The translations under genes and the position numbers were made by a program. Below are positions 34,393 to 40,597 of a stretch of DNA of 40,597 nt, piece by piece (the stretch's first letter is position 1; each line of letters opens with the position of its first letter). Below the pieces are notes generated by a model. The model searched no databases and had not been told where the DNA came from. It worked only from the letters and a program-made list of their open reading frames with translations. This stretch comes from Gammaproteobacteria bacterium (GTDB lineage: Bacteria; Pseudomonadota; Gammaproteobacteria; Steroidobacterales; GCA-2729495): NCBI GenBank assembly GCA_027293165.1, contig JAPUGB010000035.1:1-40597 (forward strand). Reading direction: 5' to 3'.

Positions 34393-35355
34393 ATGTCAAA
34401 GGCTGATCAAAAGCGTGTGCCGCGGGGCGGCTTGACTCGCAGAGCTGTACTGGCCGGCGTGGGGGGTGCAGCCGGCCTGGCGGCTGGGCTGCAGGCCGGC
34501 ACGAGCAAGGCCGAGACGGCCATGGCGCTGGATCTCGATGATCCGGAAGACAACCTGAAAGCGTTGATCAAACTCCAGGCTGATTTATCCGGCAAAGATG
34601 TCATAGGCGGATTTCCGGGAACAGTATGGTCCTGGGTCCCAGGGGTCGGCAACACGCTATTGTTCAAGAGCTACGGGATCGGTGCGAGCCACGTTGAGCA
34701 AGTCGATGACGGCTGGCGTTTCTACCACCGTGAGTTGCTGTATTACATGGACCCGGTCAGTGGCGAAGTACTTGCCGAATGGGATAATCCGTTTACCGGG
34801 CAGCGGGTTGAGGTCATGCATATTCTCAATGACCCGGTCAATCGCTTTTACACCACCAAAGGTGGTCCGTTTACGTTTCCACGCCCATACGAAATTTACG
34901 GCGACGATCTTGTATTCCGGGTCAGCTTTTTCAAGTTCCAGGAGTCATTGATGCCAAGGGCCGACTACCCGGTGCATTCCGCTCACGACATGTACCAGTC
35001 AGCCGAACTGTGGGGCATAAGCGGTCGTCTTAGCGAAGTCCTGGATCCGGCTGTGACGTCCGCGTCGTGCGTCACTTCATGGGGCCGCATGTCGCAGTGG
35101 TTACCATTCATGGAGATGGGTGACCGGCCCGGATCGATGGTTTTTCACAGCCACGCTTACAAATTGCTCGGCGGGGCGGCTGAACTGCCTGCTGATATTC
35201 TTGCGTACACCGAAAAGCACCATCCGAAGTACCTGGAGTCGCCCAAAACCTGGGTCGGCTTGTCCGACAACCGGAGCCAGTACTCGGAAACCAAGAAGGA
35301 GATCGACCGGCGCACCGATGGATCCGTACCGGCAGGGTCGGTATTCGAGGTATAG
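34393..35355 (+). CDS. DUF1838-family exported protein
   Basis: Probable secreted protein of 320 residues of the DUF1838 family, no known biochemical role. The N-terminus LTRRAVLAGVGGAAG is a Tat-type signal (Arg16-Arg17) and cleavage is likely after TSKAE or nearby. The mature part is rich in aromatic residues and Gly, with FPGTVWSWVPGVGN and WLPFMEMGDRPGSMVFH. A ribosome site AGGAGCAGGG precedes the ATG, and it lies 27 bases after the EF-G-like gene, so an operon is likely. A cofactor-binding fold is not visible. The 3' end faces the next gene, with an inverted repeat between them. Confidence 0.85.
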   Translation: MSKADQKRVPRGGLTRRAVLAGVGGAAGLAAGLQAGTSKAETAMALDLDDPEDNLKALIKLQADLSGKDVIGGFPGTVWSWVPGVGNTLLFKSYGIGASHVEQVDDGWRFYHRELLYYMDPVSGEVLAEWDNPFTGQRVEVMHILNDPVNRFYTTKGGPFTFPRPYEIYGDDLVFRVSFFKFQESLMPRADYPVHSAHDMYQSAELWGISGRLSEVLDPAVTSASCVTSWGRMSQWLPFMEMGDRPGSMVFHSHAYKLLGGAAELPADILAYTEKHHPKYLESPKTWVGLSDNRSQYSETKKEIDRRTDGSVPAGSVFEV

Positions 35356-35373
35356 CCGCAGCCGTACGAGTAC

Positions 35374-35395
35374 CGAAGCGCGATCAGGCGCTTCG
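35374..35395. terminator. Hairpin between convergent genes, possible bidirectional terminator
   Basis: CGAAGCGC and GCGCTTCG form a perfect 8-bp stem around GATCAG. It covers the stop codon of the leftward gene (35384-35386) and lies 18 bases after the DUF1838 stop. The T-runs on either side are poor. Confidence 0.45.
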
Positions 35396-36379
35396 ACGGT
35401 ATTTCTGATCTCGCAATTGTTGGGCCTGGCGGACCCATTCATCCCGCTGGATACGGCCTATACCGACGCCAATGGCATCAGCTAGTTGAGCCAGCTCGCT
35501 ATCTGATAGCTCGGCAATCTGCTGAAAGCGGGCGATTTTTTGCTCATGCAGCTTGCGCTGCAAAGCCGGACCGATTCCACAAATTTGCTGCAGATCATCG
35601 ATGGGCTCCTGGCTCGGTCGGCGTTTAGCCGGCGGTTCTTCAGTTGCCGTCTTCAGCTGCCCGCGAAGTTCCTCGATCATACTGCGCTGTTGCTGGAATT
35701 GCTCTGACAGCGGTTTGACTCGCTCGTCCCATTCCTTCAGTTTGTGCTTGAGTTGTTTGATTCGATCGTCGCGCTCGTGCAAGCCCTGGCGTAAATCAAA
35801 AATCTCGCCATTGCGTCTCGACAGCATTCCGCGTGCTTCTTGCAGTTCCTCCTGCGATGTATCTCCATCGTCGAACTCAGCAACCGGTTCATTCGTGTCG
35901 TCCGTGTCGAGATGCTCCAAACGTTTTTCCAGGTGCTTGATCTGCGACAGAAATTCGCCGCGTTCGCCGCGCAGCATAGTTATTTCATTCTCGACCTCAC
36001 TGTGCATTGACTCAGATCGGTTACCGGTGTGGCGGAGACTTTCGATCGTCTGATCACGGCCAGCCAGGGCGCGTTTCAGGCCAATCAGTTCCTCTTCGAT
36101 GCCCGAGACCAGTTCGTCCTTTTCCGATAGCCTCGCCTTAAGTCCGACAACGCGCTTGCGGGTCGCCTTTCCGATGGCCTCATGTTCGAGGACGACAGAT
36201 TCCAGCGCACGCACCTTTCCAGTCATGCTGAACTTGTCCCGCCCGATCCGTTTTTTGTGAATCCGGACGGTGGGTTCGCCAGCATCCCAGCTGAAGTACG
36301 CCTTGCAGATCAGCCAACCCAAGATGAAGGCCAGCGGGCCAGCGATCAGTGCGGACACAACTACGGCGTTAACAGGCAT
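35384..36379 (-). CDS. Membrane-anchored coiled-coil protein with C-terminal helix-hairpin-helix
   Basis: Protein of 331 residues with an N-terminal membrane segment (VVVSALIAGPLAFILGWLICKAY), a long coiled coil (about 55-255, rich in Glu, Arg, Leu and Lys) and a C-terminal helix-hairpin-helix-like domain (about 265-325: DLQQICGIGPALQRKLHEQ, then LSDSELAQLADAIGV). Such HhH motifs usually bind DNA without sequence choice; related ends occur in other proteins of unknown job. With the membrane anchor it might hold DNA at the inner membrane, or act as a structural spacer. Convergent with the DUF1838 gene. Confidence 0.8.
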   Translation of the reverse strand: MPVNAVVVSALIAGPLAFILGWLICKAYFSWDAGEPTVRIHKKRIGRDKFSMTGKVRALESVVLEHEAIGKATRKRVVGLKARLSEKDELVSGIEEELIGLKRALAGRDQTIESLRHTGNRSESMHSEVENEITMLRGERGEFLSQIKHLEKRLEHLDTDDTNEPVAEFDDGDTSQEELQEARGMLSRRNGEIFDLRQGLHERDDRIKQLKHKLKEWDERVKPLSEQFQQQRSMIEELRGQLKTATEEPPAKRRPSQEPIDDLQQICGIGPALQRKLHEQKIARFQQIAELSDSELAQLADAIGVGIGRIQRDEWVRQAQQLRDQKYRRSA

Positions 36380-36546
36380 GTGGACAAACCAGCATCTCGC
36401 ATGGGTTCAGGCGTGAACTTGTTGCGCCAGCCTAGATTCTTTGGCTTGGTCCAACAGTGAGATGCATCACGGTTCCGCAGCTGCGGGCGGGCAGCGGATC
36501 CGGTGGCCGGGACCGCCGATGGCGCGGAAGCTGCCAGCAGCCCGTT

Positions 36547-37206
36547 TTAGGCTGATTTCAGGCGTTTGCGGAAGGCCGCAATGTAATCGTCGGTATCGAG
36601 GCTGGTGGCTTGGACGCTCGGTCGCTCGTGCATCGCCGTCAACCAGGCCCGGAGCCGCGTGCATTCTGCCGGAATTTCCGCGCCCAAGACTTCCTCATAG
36701 CACGGGAAGCGCACGAGAAACGCCATAAACTGAAAATCAACCAGGGTGGGCAGTTCGCCCATCCAGTAAGGTCCTGAGCTCAGTTTTCGTAAGCCCTCGT
36801 GTTCCATGAACAGGAACAATTCCTTCAGCTCTTCCAGGCTCTGCTGCAACTTCGCCGGGTCGGCATGATTTGCCCTAAGCTGGGCGACCGCTGGCAGGTA
36901 GCGGTTTGTACAATAGTCCATCCAGATGCGCACCTGCGCCCGGCCAACCGGATCCGCCGGCATTAGTGGCGGATCGGGAAATGTTTCGTCAAGGTATTCG
37001 TTGATGATCGCTGATTCATAAATCGTCGCGCCGTCGTGCCGAAGCAGTGGCACCTTGCCGTAAGGTGATATCTTCTCCCAGCCTTCCGGTTTTTTGTTGA
37101 GATTGATTTCCGTCAGTGAGAACTCGACGCCTTTTTCAATCAGTACCATCCGGGTGCGCTGCGCGTACGGGCAGCCTGCGTTGCTGAATATCTCGAGCTT
37201 CGACAT
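36547..37206 (-). CDS. Glutathione S-transferase family protein
   Basis: Cytosolic GST-fold protein of 219 residues. The N-terminal thioredoxin-like part has NAGCPYAQRTRMVL, whose Cys11 is placed as in Omega/SspA-like GSTs, and KVPLLRHDGATIYESAIINEYLDE with the glutathione-binding Pro, Glu and Ser. The C-terminal helical domain follows (about 90-215). The start at 37206 (ATG) is chosen from the family alignment; a longer in-frame start at 37284 would add 26 odd residues. Glutathione transfer or dehydroascorbate or disulphide reduction are possible activities. Divergent from the DUF4404 gene. Confidence 0.9.
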   Translation of the reverse strand: MSKLEIFSNAGCPYAQRTRMVLIEKGVEFSLTEINLNKKPEGWEKISPYGKVPLLRHDGATIYESAIINEYLDETFPDPPLMPADPVGRAQVRIWMDYCTNRYLPAVAQLRANHADPAKLQQSLEELKELFLFMEHEGLRKLSSGPYWMGELPTLVDFQFMAFLVRFPCYEEVLGAEIPAECTRLRAWLTAMHERPSVQATSLDTDDYIAAFRKRLKSA

Positions 37207-37418
37207 CTCCGTTTTTCCCCGGTGACGATCAGCGGCAGTGTAGCAGTTCCACCGACCCGCGTTGGCTCCAAACGAACATCGCAAACTGGCGCTGGCCGAT
37301 CAATCGATTGCCATCGACCAACGGCTGAGCTTGGCGATGGGCACTATTTTTTATGCGACAATGCCAGTTATCGGATTCTGCAATGAATTGTCGTCAGTCG
37401 GATTCTGATTATCACGCG

Positions 37419-37688
37419 ATGGACAAGAACAAGCTTCAGCAACTAATCACCGATCTTCGCCACGAACTCCAAGCTGCGGATTCGGCCGATGAGGCGTCGA
37501 AAGAATTGCTGCGGCGTACGGCAGCGGAAATCGATGAGGCCGTCGGCACCGGGCAGGTATCAGACGATCGGCACCGCTCGATTCGCGAGCAGCTCGAGAA
37601 GTCAGCGATCAATTTTGAAGCCGATCATCCCCGGATTGCCGCCGTGGTGGAATCAATCATCGACACACTGGGTAAGATCGGCATTTGA
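37419..37688 (+). CDS. DUF4404-family small protein
   Basis: Small cytosolic protein of 89 residues with the DUF4404 pattern: a helical, charged first half (MDKNKLQQLITDLRHELQAAD), then RSIREQLEKSAINFEADHPRIAAVVESIIDTLGKIGI. No catalytic residues visible. The ATG at 37419 matches the usual family start; longer in-frame starts at 37353 and 37383 look unlike the family. The 212-base gap to the divergent GST gene shows nothing firm. Function unknown. Confidence 0.75.
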   Translation: MDKNKLQQLITDLRHELQAADSADEASKELLRRTAAEIDEAVGTGQVSDDRHRSIREQLEKSAINFEADHPRIAAVVESIIDTLGKIGI

Positions 37689-37762
37689 GAGCGGTTCGTC
37701 CTGGACGCTTCGCCATCAGCGCAAAACGCAGTTGACCATTTTGCAGCGCGCTACTTCGCGCT

Positions 37763-38812
37763 CTACTGCTCGATGAATGCAACAACGCGACGAGCCAGTT
37801 CCTCCGGTTGATCTTCAACGCTATAAAAGCTCGCGTTCTCGATTCCGGCATGCGGCTGCCCTCGTGTTCCGGGTATATGTTGCAGCAGCTTCTCTGGGCC
37901 CATGGCGGTGTTATTGAATGACGCGCTGAATAAGGTCAAGGTCGGCTTGTTCCAATCGGCGAGTTTTTCCCAGGCTGCCAGGTTTGCCGGGCGGGCGGGA
38001 TCATCGGGTTCGATCGGCAGAATCATCGGGAAGCGTCGCGGGCCGGTCTTATAGCTCTCATCCGGATACGGCGCATCGTAGGCAGCGATGATTTCCGGCT
38101 GCAGCTTAACGACTACACCGTCGTTGACCATGTCACCCTGCGGGAACACGGGCCGGGACAGCATTTCGGCGCGCCATTTCCTGAACCACTTGTGGCCCGC
38201 AGACGGGTCGCCGGTTGGCAGGTGTGTGTTCAGCAGTACCAGCCGGCTGAAATATTGCGGCTCCTCGGCGGCCAGCCGCAACCCGAAAAAGCCTCCCCAG
38301 TCGAGCAGAAAACCGGTGGCGTCTTCGATGCCCAGCTGTTGCATGAATGACTTCAGCCAGTCGATATGCCGTTGGAACGAATAGTCTTCATCGGCAGTCA
38401 GTTTGTCCGATCGCCCAAACCCGATGTAGTCCGGCGCGACGACCCGGTAACCGGCATCAACCAACATCGGGATCATATTGCGATACAGGTACACCCAGCT
38501 GCCCTGTGTTGGCGTCAGCAGAATGATCGGGGCCGCCGGGTTGCCTTCGTCGATGTAATGCATGCGCAACGGGCCGAAGCGTTCATCGGGCACCTCGATG
38601 TAATGGGGCTCGTAGTCGTAGCCTGGCAGGTTCTCGAACCGTTCTTCTGGTGTGCGTTTTATCTCCATGACCTGCTCCCGCCCTGAATCACAGCCGCTGG
38701 TTAAACAGGCAATCAATACGACCGTGAGCCCAGCCGCCTGTAATTGCCCGAAAGAATGCGCGCGGAAACTGGACTTGCCGTTTCCCAGATGTCGCGTGCC
38801 GTCGGTTCGCAT
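37763..38812 (-). CDS. Haloalkane dehalogenase-like protein lacking catalytic acid and His
   Basis: Alpha/beta hydrolase closely resembling HLD-I haloalkane dehalogenases (KRTPEERFENLPGYDYEPHY, then PDYIGFGRSDK and AAYDAPYPDESYK). The nucleophile Asp171 and following Trp are kept (LLDWGG). However the HGEPTW oxyanion motif is TPTQGSW, the acid-bearing FSDxDPIT is FSASFNNTA (residues 295-303), and the base-bearing AGHF is ASFY (328-330, Phe where His belongs). Dehalogenase activity by the known route is therefore unlikely. The 349-residue frame opens with 48 extra residues including a hydrophobic stretch and SGC at 39-41, perhaps a lipobox, while an internal ATG at 38668 has GGGAG eight bases upstream and would give a 301-residue cytosolic protein of usual length. 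Both starts deserve testing. Confidence 0.85.
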   Translation of the reverse strand: MRTDGTRHLGNGKSSFRAHSFGQLQAAGLTVVLIACLTSGCDSGREQVMEIKRTPEERFENLPGYDYEPHYIEVPDERFGPLRMHYIDEGNPAAPIILLTPTQGSWVYLYRNMIPMLVDAGYRVVAPDYIGFGRSDKLTADEDYSFQRHIDWLKSFMQQLGIEDATGFLLDWGGFFGLRLAAEEPQYFSRLVLLNTHLPTGDPSAGHKWFRKWRAEMLSRPVFPQGDMVNDGVVVKLQPEIIAAYDAPYPDESYKTGPRRFPMILPIEPDDPARPANLAAWEKLADWNKPTLTLFSASFNNTAMGPEKLLQHIPGTRGQPHAGIENASFYSVEDQPEELARRVVAFIEQ

Positions 38813-38910
38813 TTTCGGTACCGTCGATGTTATTCGAATGGATTGGCTAACTTTCGCAGCTTTCCGTTTGTACCTGAAGCTGGCCAGATCGCCATTCGGG
38901 GCCTCGGCCG

Positions 38911-39789
38911 CTAGTTGGACCCCCGCCCGCCCAGCGGTGGCAGTGACCCAATATAGACCGCGATGGCTCTGCGGTCCTCCGGGGTCAGGTGGCTGGTGCT
39001 GTCCTCGATGACGTCGGACATGCTGTCGCCGGCGAAGTCACCGTCCGGCAGCATGCCGAATTCCAGCAAATAATCGAGATCTCTTTTGGACCAGTCACCG
39101 ATGCCGTGTTCCCGATTGGGCGTAATATTTGGCGCGCTGTCACCGTATGGTCCCGGACCGCCGCCGGCCAGTTGCTGATCGTAGCGCGATGCTCCGAGGA
39201 GGTTGCGGGGCGTATGGCATTCGCCACAGTGAGCCAGATGACGCACCAGGTAAGCGCCCCGGTTCCACTCGTCGGTGCGCTGTGCGTCGGGTTCGTACCG
39301 CCCACTCCGGAAAAACAAAGCTTTCCACGGGCGGATCAGCGCGCGTTCCGACAGGTACCATGGCAGGAGGTGTTCGCGGTTTGGCTGATGGACCGGCGCC
39401 AGGCTGAACAGATAGGCCTTGATGGCTAGCAGATCCTCGGCGCTCAAGCCGGTGTAAGACGTGTACGGAAAGGCCGGGTAATAGTCCTCCTGTCCCGGGC
39501 TCAAGCCGTCCCAAAACGCGGTGAGGAACTCGCGGTCGGTCCAGTTGCCGATTCCTGTCTCCGCGTTCGGCGTGATATTCGGCGGGTAAAAAGTGCCGAA
39601 AGGCGTTTCCAGTTCGCGGCCACCCGCAAACGGCGGGATTTTGTCGGAGGGGTCGGAATGACAAGTGATGCACCCGGCCGCATGGACCAGGTATTCTCCG
39701 CGCGCAAGCTGTTCCTCAGTCGTGTCTGCCGAAACCGGTGACGCTGCCAACAGACCAGCCAGCAGCACAAATCCACTGCATCGAAACAT
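38911..39789 (-). CDS. Diheme c-type cytochrome
   Basis: Periplasmic electron carrier of 292 residues with a signal peptide (LLAGLLAASPVSA). Two haem-binding motifs, CITCH (Cys40 to His44) and CGECH (Cys188 to His192), mark two cytochrome c domains, typical of the cytochrome subunits of membrane dehydrogenases such as alcohol or gluconate dehydrogenase. The inter-domain part carries YYPAFPYTSYTGLSAEDLLAIKAYLFSL. It starts five bases after the cytochrome c' gene stops, so they form one operon. No dehydrogenase partner is next to it. Confidence 0.93.
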   Translation of the reverse strand: MFRCSGFVLLAGLLAASPVSADTTEEQLARGEYLVHAAGCITCHSDPSDKIPPFAGGRELETPFGTFYPPNITPNAETGIGNWTDREFLTAFWDGLSPGQEDYYPAFPYTSYTGLSAEDLLAIKAYLFSLAPVHQPNREHLLPWYLSERALIRPWKALFFRSGRYEPDAQRTDEWNRGAYLVRHLAHCGECHTPRNLLGASRYDQQLAGGGPGPYGDSAPNITPNREHGIGDWSKRDLDYLLEFGMLPDGDFAGDSMSDVIEDSTSHLTPEDRRAIAVYIGSLPPLGGRGSN

Positions 39790-39794
39790 CGCGG

Positions 39795-40259
39795 CTAGTG
39801 ATGATCGTCGTCCTCACGGAAGCGATCATGGCAGCCCTTGCAGGCTTCGCCGAGCGCCTTGAAGCCTTCCGCAATGGTTTTCTGGTCGCCAGTGGCGACA
39901 GCTGCCGCAAAGCCGGCAGTCGCGGTTTCGGCATTCTGCACTGCTTCGCTGAATTGATCCGGCTCTTCCCATATCAGCGGCAGTGCATGGGAGTCGTCCA
40001 CGCTCGATCCGGGTGGGAACAACGTACCGATTTCGGCACCAACTGCAGCAATTGCATTAGCGTGCGTCCCCATCTGATCCCGCTGATCGACCTTCCCAGC
40101 GAAAAGCAGAAAGAACGCGTGCGCATGGCTGCCCAGCGATTCCATGACGGAGTGCCGGTAATCGTATGCGTCCTCAGGCGTGGTCTCCGCAAATGCCGGG
40201 GTTGCGATCGCGTAGCTCGTGATCAGAACCAGTGCGAGGGGTACGGTTTTCAGCTGCAT
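39795..40259 (-). CDS. Cytochrome c'
   Basis: Periplasmic cytochrome c' of 154 residues, a four-helix haem protein that typically binds NO or CO and takes part in nitrosative defence. Signal peptide (LALVLITSYAIATPAFA). The single haem motif CKGCH (Cys140 to His144) is near the C-terminus as the family requires, followed by the tail RFREDDDHH. ATG at 40259 is set by GGAGA nine bases upstream; a longer frame to 40400 has no support. Operon with the diheme cytochrome. Divergent from the TetR-type gene. Confidence 0.9.
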   Translation of the reverse strand: MQLKTVPLALVLITSYAIATPAFAETTPEDAYDYRHSVMESLGSHAHAFFLLFAGKVDQRDQMGTHANAIAAVGAEIGTLFPPGSSVDDSHALPLIWEEPDQFSEAVQNAETATAGFAAAVATGDQKTIAEGFKALGEACKGCHDRFREDDDHH

Positions 40260-40385
40260 CGGTAGATCTCCATTATTGATATTCGGGTCAGGACGCAAGA
40301 TAGCAGGCTTCAGTTTTGCTTGTAACTCTATGGAACGTTCGCAGCATCGATCCTTGCCCGGGTCAAGACTCGCTGGAAAAAAAGT

Positions 40386-40399
40386 TGACCATTTGGTCA
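40386..40399. promoter_or_regulatory. Inverted repeat, probable TetR operator
   Basis: TGACCATTTGGTCA has 6-bp perfect arms around two bases. It overlaps TTGACC (40385-40390), which resembles a -35 element for the TetR gene, and lies 127 bases before the cytochrome c' start, so it could control both. A T-rich tract on the minus strand (A8 at 40376-40383 on plus) lies next to it. Confidence 0.5.
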
Positions 40400-40414
40400 C
40401 ATTTATCCGTTAGG

Positions 40415-40597
40415 ATGGAGGCCAGCAGCGATCGGGCAGGGAAAGCGGTGACGCAACCGGCAGTACAACGAGAAACCAAGGGCAAGGGCGCGCTGAAACG
40501 CGAAGCCACCGAGGCGGAGATCATCAGCGCGTTTGGCCGGGTCGTCGAGCGCAGCGGCCTTCGCAACGTCGGCGTCAACGAAGTCATCAAGGAAGCG
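40415..40597 (+). CDS. TetR-family regulator, 3' truncated
   Basis: The first 61 codons of a TetR/AcrR regulator; the gene runs off the right edge with no stop. A charged lead (RETKGKGALKREATEAEI) precedes the first helices of the DNA-binding domain: IISAFGRVVERSGLRNVGVNEVIKEA, where the recognition turn begins. Start at ATG 40415 or GTG 40448; neither has a strong ribosome site, AGGGAAA before the GTG being the better. The inverted repeat 29 bases upstream is a likely self-operator. Divergent from the two-cytochrome operon. Confidence 0.8.
   Translation, partial: MEASSDRAGKAVTQPAVQRETKGKGALKREATEAEIISAFGRVVERSGLRNVGVNEVIKEA

Noticed and set aside
36380-36546. Gap between the helix-hairpin-helix and GST genes as a possible RNA gene
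   Set aside because: No long stem, promoter or terminator pattern and no tRNA-like layout on either strand.

Overview
The window reads as a chromosomal segment of a free-living, GC-rich gammaproteobacterium (GC near 60% by eye, not computed). Family content supports this: MiaE, the MsrP/MsrQ pair, GlnK-AmtB, a PBP4-type DD-peptidase followed by a YgiM-like SH3 protein, the PrkA-YeaH-SpoVR trio, DUF4404, and several TonB/porin/lipoprotein genes of a Gram-negative envelope. I cannot name the genus; a marine or sediment lineage is a guess. I see no phage, insertion sequence, CRISPR array, rRNA or tRNA gene.

Layout. 1-3332: the 3' part of a dienelactone hydrolase; a run of stem-loops ending in a terminator that faces left; a small leftward lipoprotein gene; and a rightward sigma-54 activator with two PAS domains. 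The space between the last two holds a sigma-54 promoter facing the lipoprotein, an IHF-like site and three related inverted repeats. 3414-7407: peptidoglycan DD-peptidase, SH3/coiled-coil membrane protein, miaE (convergent) and a family 2 glycosyltransferase. 7413-9201: glnK-amtB behind a sigma-54 promoter. 9247-11554: leftward chaC and msrP-msrQ. 11724-15609: an orphan TRAP solute-binding lipoprotein, then a structured leader, an amidohydrolase and a porin. 15683-19363: leftward AraC regulator, zinc alcohol dehydrogenase and a TPR-TonB fusion. 19568-21270: an exported 11-residue-repeat protein with a strong terminator, msrA, and a glycine-zipper lipoprotein. 21418-26735: YceI protein, then a HlyD adaptor, ABC ATPase and two MacB/FtsX-type permeases. 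26764-27201: a Nudix hydrolase. 27314-35355: sigma-54 promoter, long leader, prkA-yeaH-spoVR, then an EF-G-like GTPase and a DUF1838 protein. 35384-38812: coiled-coil/helix-hairpin-helix protein, GST, DUF4404 protein and a haloalkane-dehalogenase homologue that has lost its catalytic acid and histidine. 38911-40597: a diheme cytochrome and cytochrome c' pair, divergent from a truncated TetR gene.

How the parts fit. Three separate sigma-54-type promoters (GG-N10-GC) precede the lipoprotein, glnK and prkA. The last two agree with the known nitrogen-starvation control of glnK-amtB and of yeaGH in enterobacteria. The lipoprotein promoter with its own activator and sites looks like a self-contained, apparently undescribed regulon. 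A second theme is redox and electrophile repair (MsrA, MsrP/Q, ChaC, GST, cytochrome c'). A third is envelope upkeep (PBP4, SH3 protein, adaptor/ABC/permeases, porin, lipoproteins).
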